Shown: positions 6,075 to 7,837 of the stretch, in pieces
Layout of the letters: each line of letters opens with the position of its first letter
Position numbering within the stretch: the first letter of the stretch is position 1
Program-made: the position numbers and the translations under genes
The notes under the pieces: model-generated
The model's input: only the letters and a program-made list of their open reading frames with translations
What the model was told of the DNA's origin: nothing
The model's database searches: none
From: Flavobacteriaceae bacterium
GTDB taxonomy: Bacteria; Bacteroidota; Bacteroidia; Flavobacteriales; Flavobacteriaceae
Direction of reading: 5' to 3'
NCBI GenBank assembly: GCA_008081325.1
Contig: VMCO01000157.1
Location: 1 to 7,837 of the forward strand
Length of the DNA: 7,837 nt

Positions 6075-7837
6075 GAAATATTATTTTAATTTTTTTGTGT
6101 TTTCATAGCTTAAGCTCACAAGTAATTGATCCATTAGCTACTGATGATATTATAAATCAAAATAAATGGGTTGATTCTATCTACAAAAACCTTTCCCTTG
6201 ATGAGAAAATTGGCCAATTATTTTTTGTTCAGGCAACATCCAAAAAGAAAAATAATTCCGAAAAAATTATCAACGATATAAAAGATTTTAAAATAGGTGG
6301 GTTAATATTCTCAACAGGAAACCCTTCTGTTCAAGTAAATCTTACAAATAAGTTCCAAAATTCCTCATCTATTCCTTTAATTATTAGCATGGATGCTGAA
6401 TGGGGTGTTGGAATGAGACTAGATTCTGTACCAAAAATTCCATGGAATATGAGTCTTGGTGCATTGAAAAATGATTCAATTTTAGAAAACATTGGTTCTG
6501 AAATAGGTAATCAATTTAAAAGATTGGGTATTCATATGAATTTCGCTCCGGTAGTTGATATAAATACTAACCCAAATAATCCAATTATAGGAAATAGATC
6601 TTTTGGTGAAAGTAAAATAAGCGTTTCTAATAAGGGAATTAATTTTACTAAAGGAATACAGTCAAAAAATATATTAGCAACTGCAAAACACTTTCCTGGC
6701 CATGGAGATACATCTAAAGATTCTCATTTAACTTTACCGACCATTGATTTTAATGAAAAAAGAATTAGAGAAGTAGAATTATACCCCTACAAAAAGTTAA
6801 TCGAGAATGGATTATCATCAATTATGATAGCTCATTTAAATGTTCCATCTTTAGAAAAAGAGAGGATGCTTCCTTCTACATTGTCAAGAAATATTATCGA
6901 AAATATCTTAATCAAAGATCTAGGATTTAAAGGTTTAATTATTACTGATGCTTTAGAAATGAAAGGTATTTCAGATTATTCTAAGAAAAATGCTGATCTT
7001 ATGGCGTTTTTAGCTGGAAATGATATTCTTCTTATGTCATCTGATATATCAAAAGGTATTAAGGCTATAAAAAAATCTTACAATAAAGGTAGAATTTCTG
7101 AAGAAAGACTTTCTAGGTCTGTTAAAAAGATACTTAAAGCTAAGTACAAAGTTGGTTTAAATAATTATACTAGAATCAAAACCGAAAATTTAATTGAAGA
7201 TCTCAATAATATCTCTGTTAAAAATTTGATCAATAACACAATCGAAAATATTCCTACTCTTATTAGTAATAAGAATAATTTGATTCCAATAAAATTAGAT
7301 ACAGATGGTATACTAAACTTGCAGTTTGGAAACGATAATGGAATTGTATTTAATAATTACCTAAATAAGTATAAAAATATTAAATCAGTAAATATCACTG
7401 ATATTAATCAAGACGATTTAAGAAGTTTTTTGGATGAATATGATAGAATAATTGTGAGTATTCATATGAAGTCAGAAACACCATGGCAAAATATGAATAA
7501 AAAATTCACTTTGAATGAACTTGAAAAGTTTAAAATACTTGAAAAATTTGACAACAAAATATTAGTATCATTTACAAATCCATATATGTTGACCCAATTA
7601 AATTTAGATTCATTTAATTCTATTTTAATCAGTTATCAAAATAATCCAGAATTTCAAAAAACTGTAGCTCAACAATTATTTGGTGCAAAAGAAATTAAAG
7701 GGATACTACCCGTAAGTATTAATGAGAAATATAAAGAAGGTGATGGGATATATTTAGACAATATTAATATTTTAAGTTATACAGACCCTGAAAATGTAGG
7801 CGTAGACTCAAAAAAACTATTTAAAAAAATTGATTCA
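6071..7837 (+). CDS. Secreted GH3 beta-N-acetylglucosaminidase (NagZ-like), probably fused to a serine hydrolase; C-terminus beyond window
   Basis: An open frame of 589 codons runs from the ATG at 6071, which overlaps the previous stop codon as ATGA, to the right edge without a stop. Residues 1-17 form a signal peptide (R2, hydrophobic IILIFLCF, cleavage near SLSS/Q17), so it acts in the periplasm or envelope. Residues about 32-365 are a GH3 N-terminal barrel. NagZ-type hallmarks are KHFPGHGDTSKDSH (206-219), with the Asp-His dyad D217/H219, and the nucleophile D293 in LIITDALEMKGI. APVVDINTNP (159-168) and IGNRSFGE (173-180) are further family motifs. NagZ enzymes remove GlcNAc from MurNAc in peptidoglycan fragments. 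Residues about 375-560 resemble the GH3 C-terminal alpha/beta domain. The last visible stretch, PENVGVDSKKLFKKID, resembles the opening of a beta-lactamase-like serine-hydrolase domain, as in Bacteroidota GH3-serine hydrolase fusions of about 970-1000 residues. That fusion is inferred, since its catalytic SxxK lies outside the window. Confidence 0.9.
   Translation, partial: MRNIILIFLCFHSLSSQVIDPLATDDIINQNKWVDSIYKNLSLDEKIGQLFFVQATSKKKNNSEKIINDIKDFKIGGLIFSTGNPSVQVNLTNKFQNSSSIPLIISMDAEWGVGMRLDSVPKIPWNMSLGALKNDSILENIGSEIGNQFKRLGIHMNFAPVVDINTNPNNPIIGNRSFGESKISVSNKGINFTKGIQSKNILATAKHFPGHGDTSKDSHLTLPTIDFNEKRIREVELYPYKKLIENGLSSIMIAHLNVPSLEKERMLPSTLSRNIIENILIKDLGFKGLIITDALEMKGISDYSKKNADLMAFLAGNDILLMSSDISKGIKAIKKSYNKGRISEERLSRSVKKILKAKYKVGLNNYTRIKTENLIEDLNNISVKNLINNTIENIPTLISNKNNLIPIKLDTDGILNLQFGNDNGIVFNNYLNKYKNIKSVNITDINQDDLRSFLDEYDRIIVSIHMKSETPWQNMNKKFTLNELEKFKILEKFDNKILVSFTNPYMLTQLNLDSFNSILISYQNNPEFQKTVAQQLFGAKEIKGILPVSINEKYKEGDGIYLDNINILSYTDPENVGVDSKKLFKKIDS

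Noticed and set aside
1..7837. Mobile elements, CRISPR arrays, RNA genes or defence systems
   Set aside because: No transposase, integrase, direct-repeat array, tRNA-like or other structured RNA pattern was seen on either strand. Genes fill almost the whole window and match core Bacteroidota families.

Overview
The window is AT-rich (roughly 70% A+T by eye). The protein families, the lack of Shine-Dalgarno sequences, and the A/T-rich leaders in front of start codons point to a Bacteroidota chromosome, most likely Flavobacteriia or a close relative. It looks like core-genome DNA. I see no mobile elements, tRNAs, rRNAs, CRISPR arrays or phage genes.

Layout: positions 1-938 on the minus strand hold the N-terminal third of an LptD/OstA-type LPS-assembly outer-membrane protein. 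It starts at a TTG codon and runs off the left edge. A 76-bp divergent intergenic region (939-1014) separates it from seven plus-strand genes that fill the rest of the window. In order these are: a secreted N-acetylmuramoyl-L-alanine amidase with a C-terminal SPOR-like tail; an MlaD/MCE-domain membrane-anchored protein; a membrane protein with a C-terminal pair of 4Fe-4S motifs (HdrE/DsrM-like membrane part plus ferredoxin part); a small HAD-type phosphatase-like protein; a CCG-domain (HdrB/HdrD-like) Fe-S protein; a 160-residue protein of a family often labelled 'ABC transporter ATPase' but with no ATPase motifs; and a secreted GH3 beta-N-acetylglucosaminidase-like protein that appears to continue into a serine-hydrolase domain beyond the right edge.

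After a 49-bp amidase-mlaD gap, every junction is within a few bases (0, 5, -11, +1 and -4 bp), so these genes are probably co-transcribed and partly translationally coupled. The theme is the cell envelope: LPS export (LptD), peptidoglycan cleavage and turnover (amidase, GH3) and lipid trafficking (MCE protein). Embedded in it is a two-gene membrane redox module resembling a split HdrDE/DsrMK-type complex, whose electron donor and acceptor cannot be read from the sequence. No obviously new system is visible. The most unexplained parts are this redox pair, the HAD gene inserted between its halves, and the uncharacterised 160-residue family.
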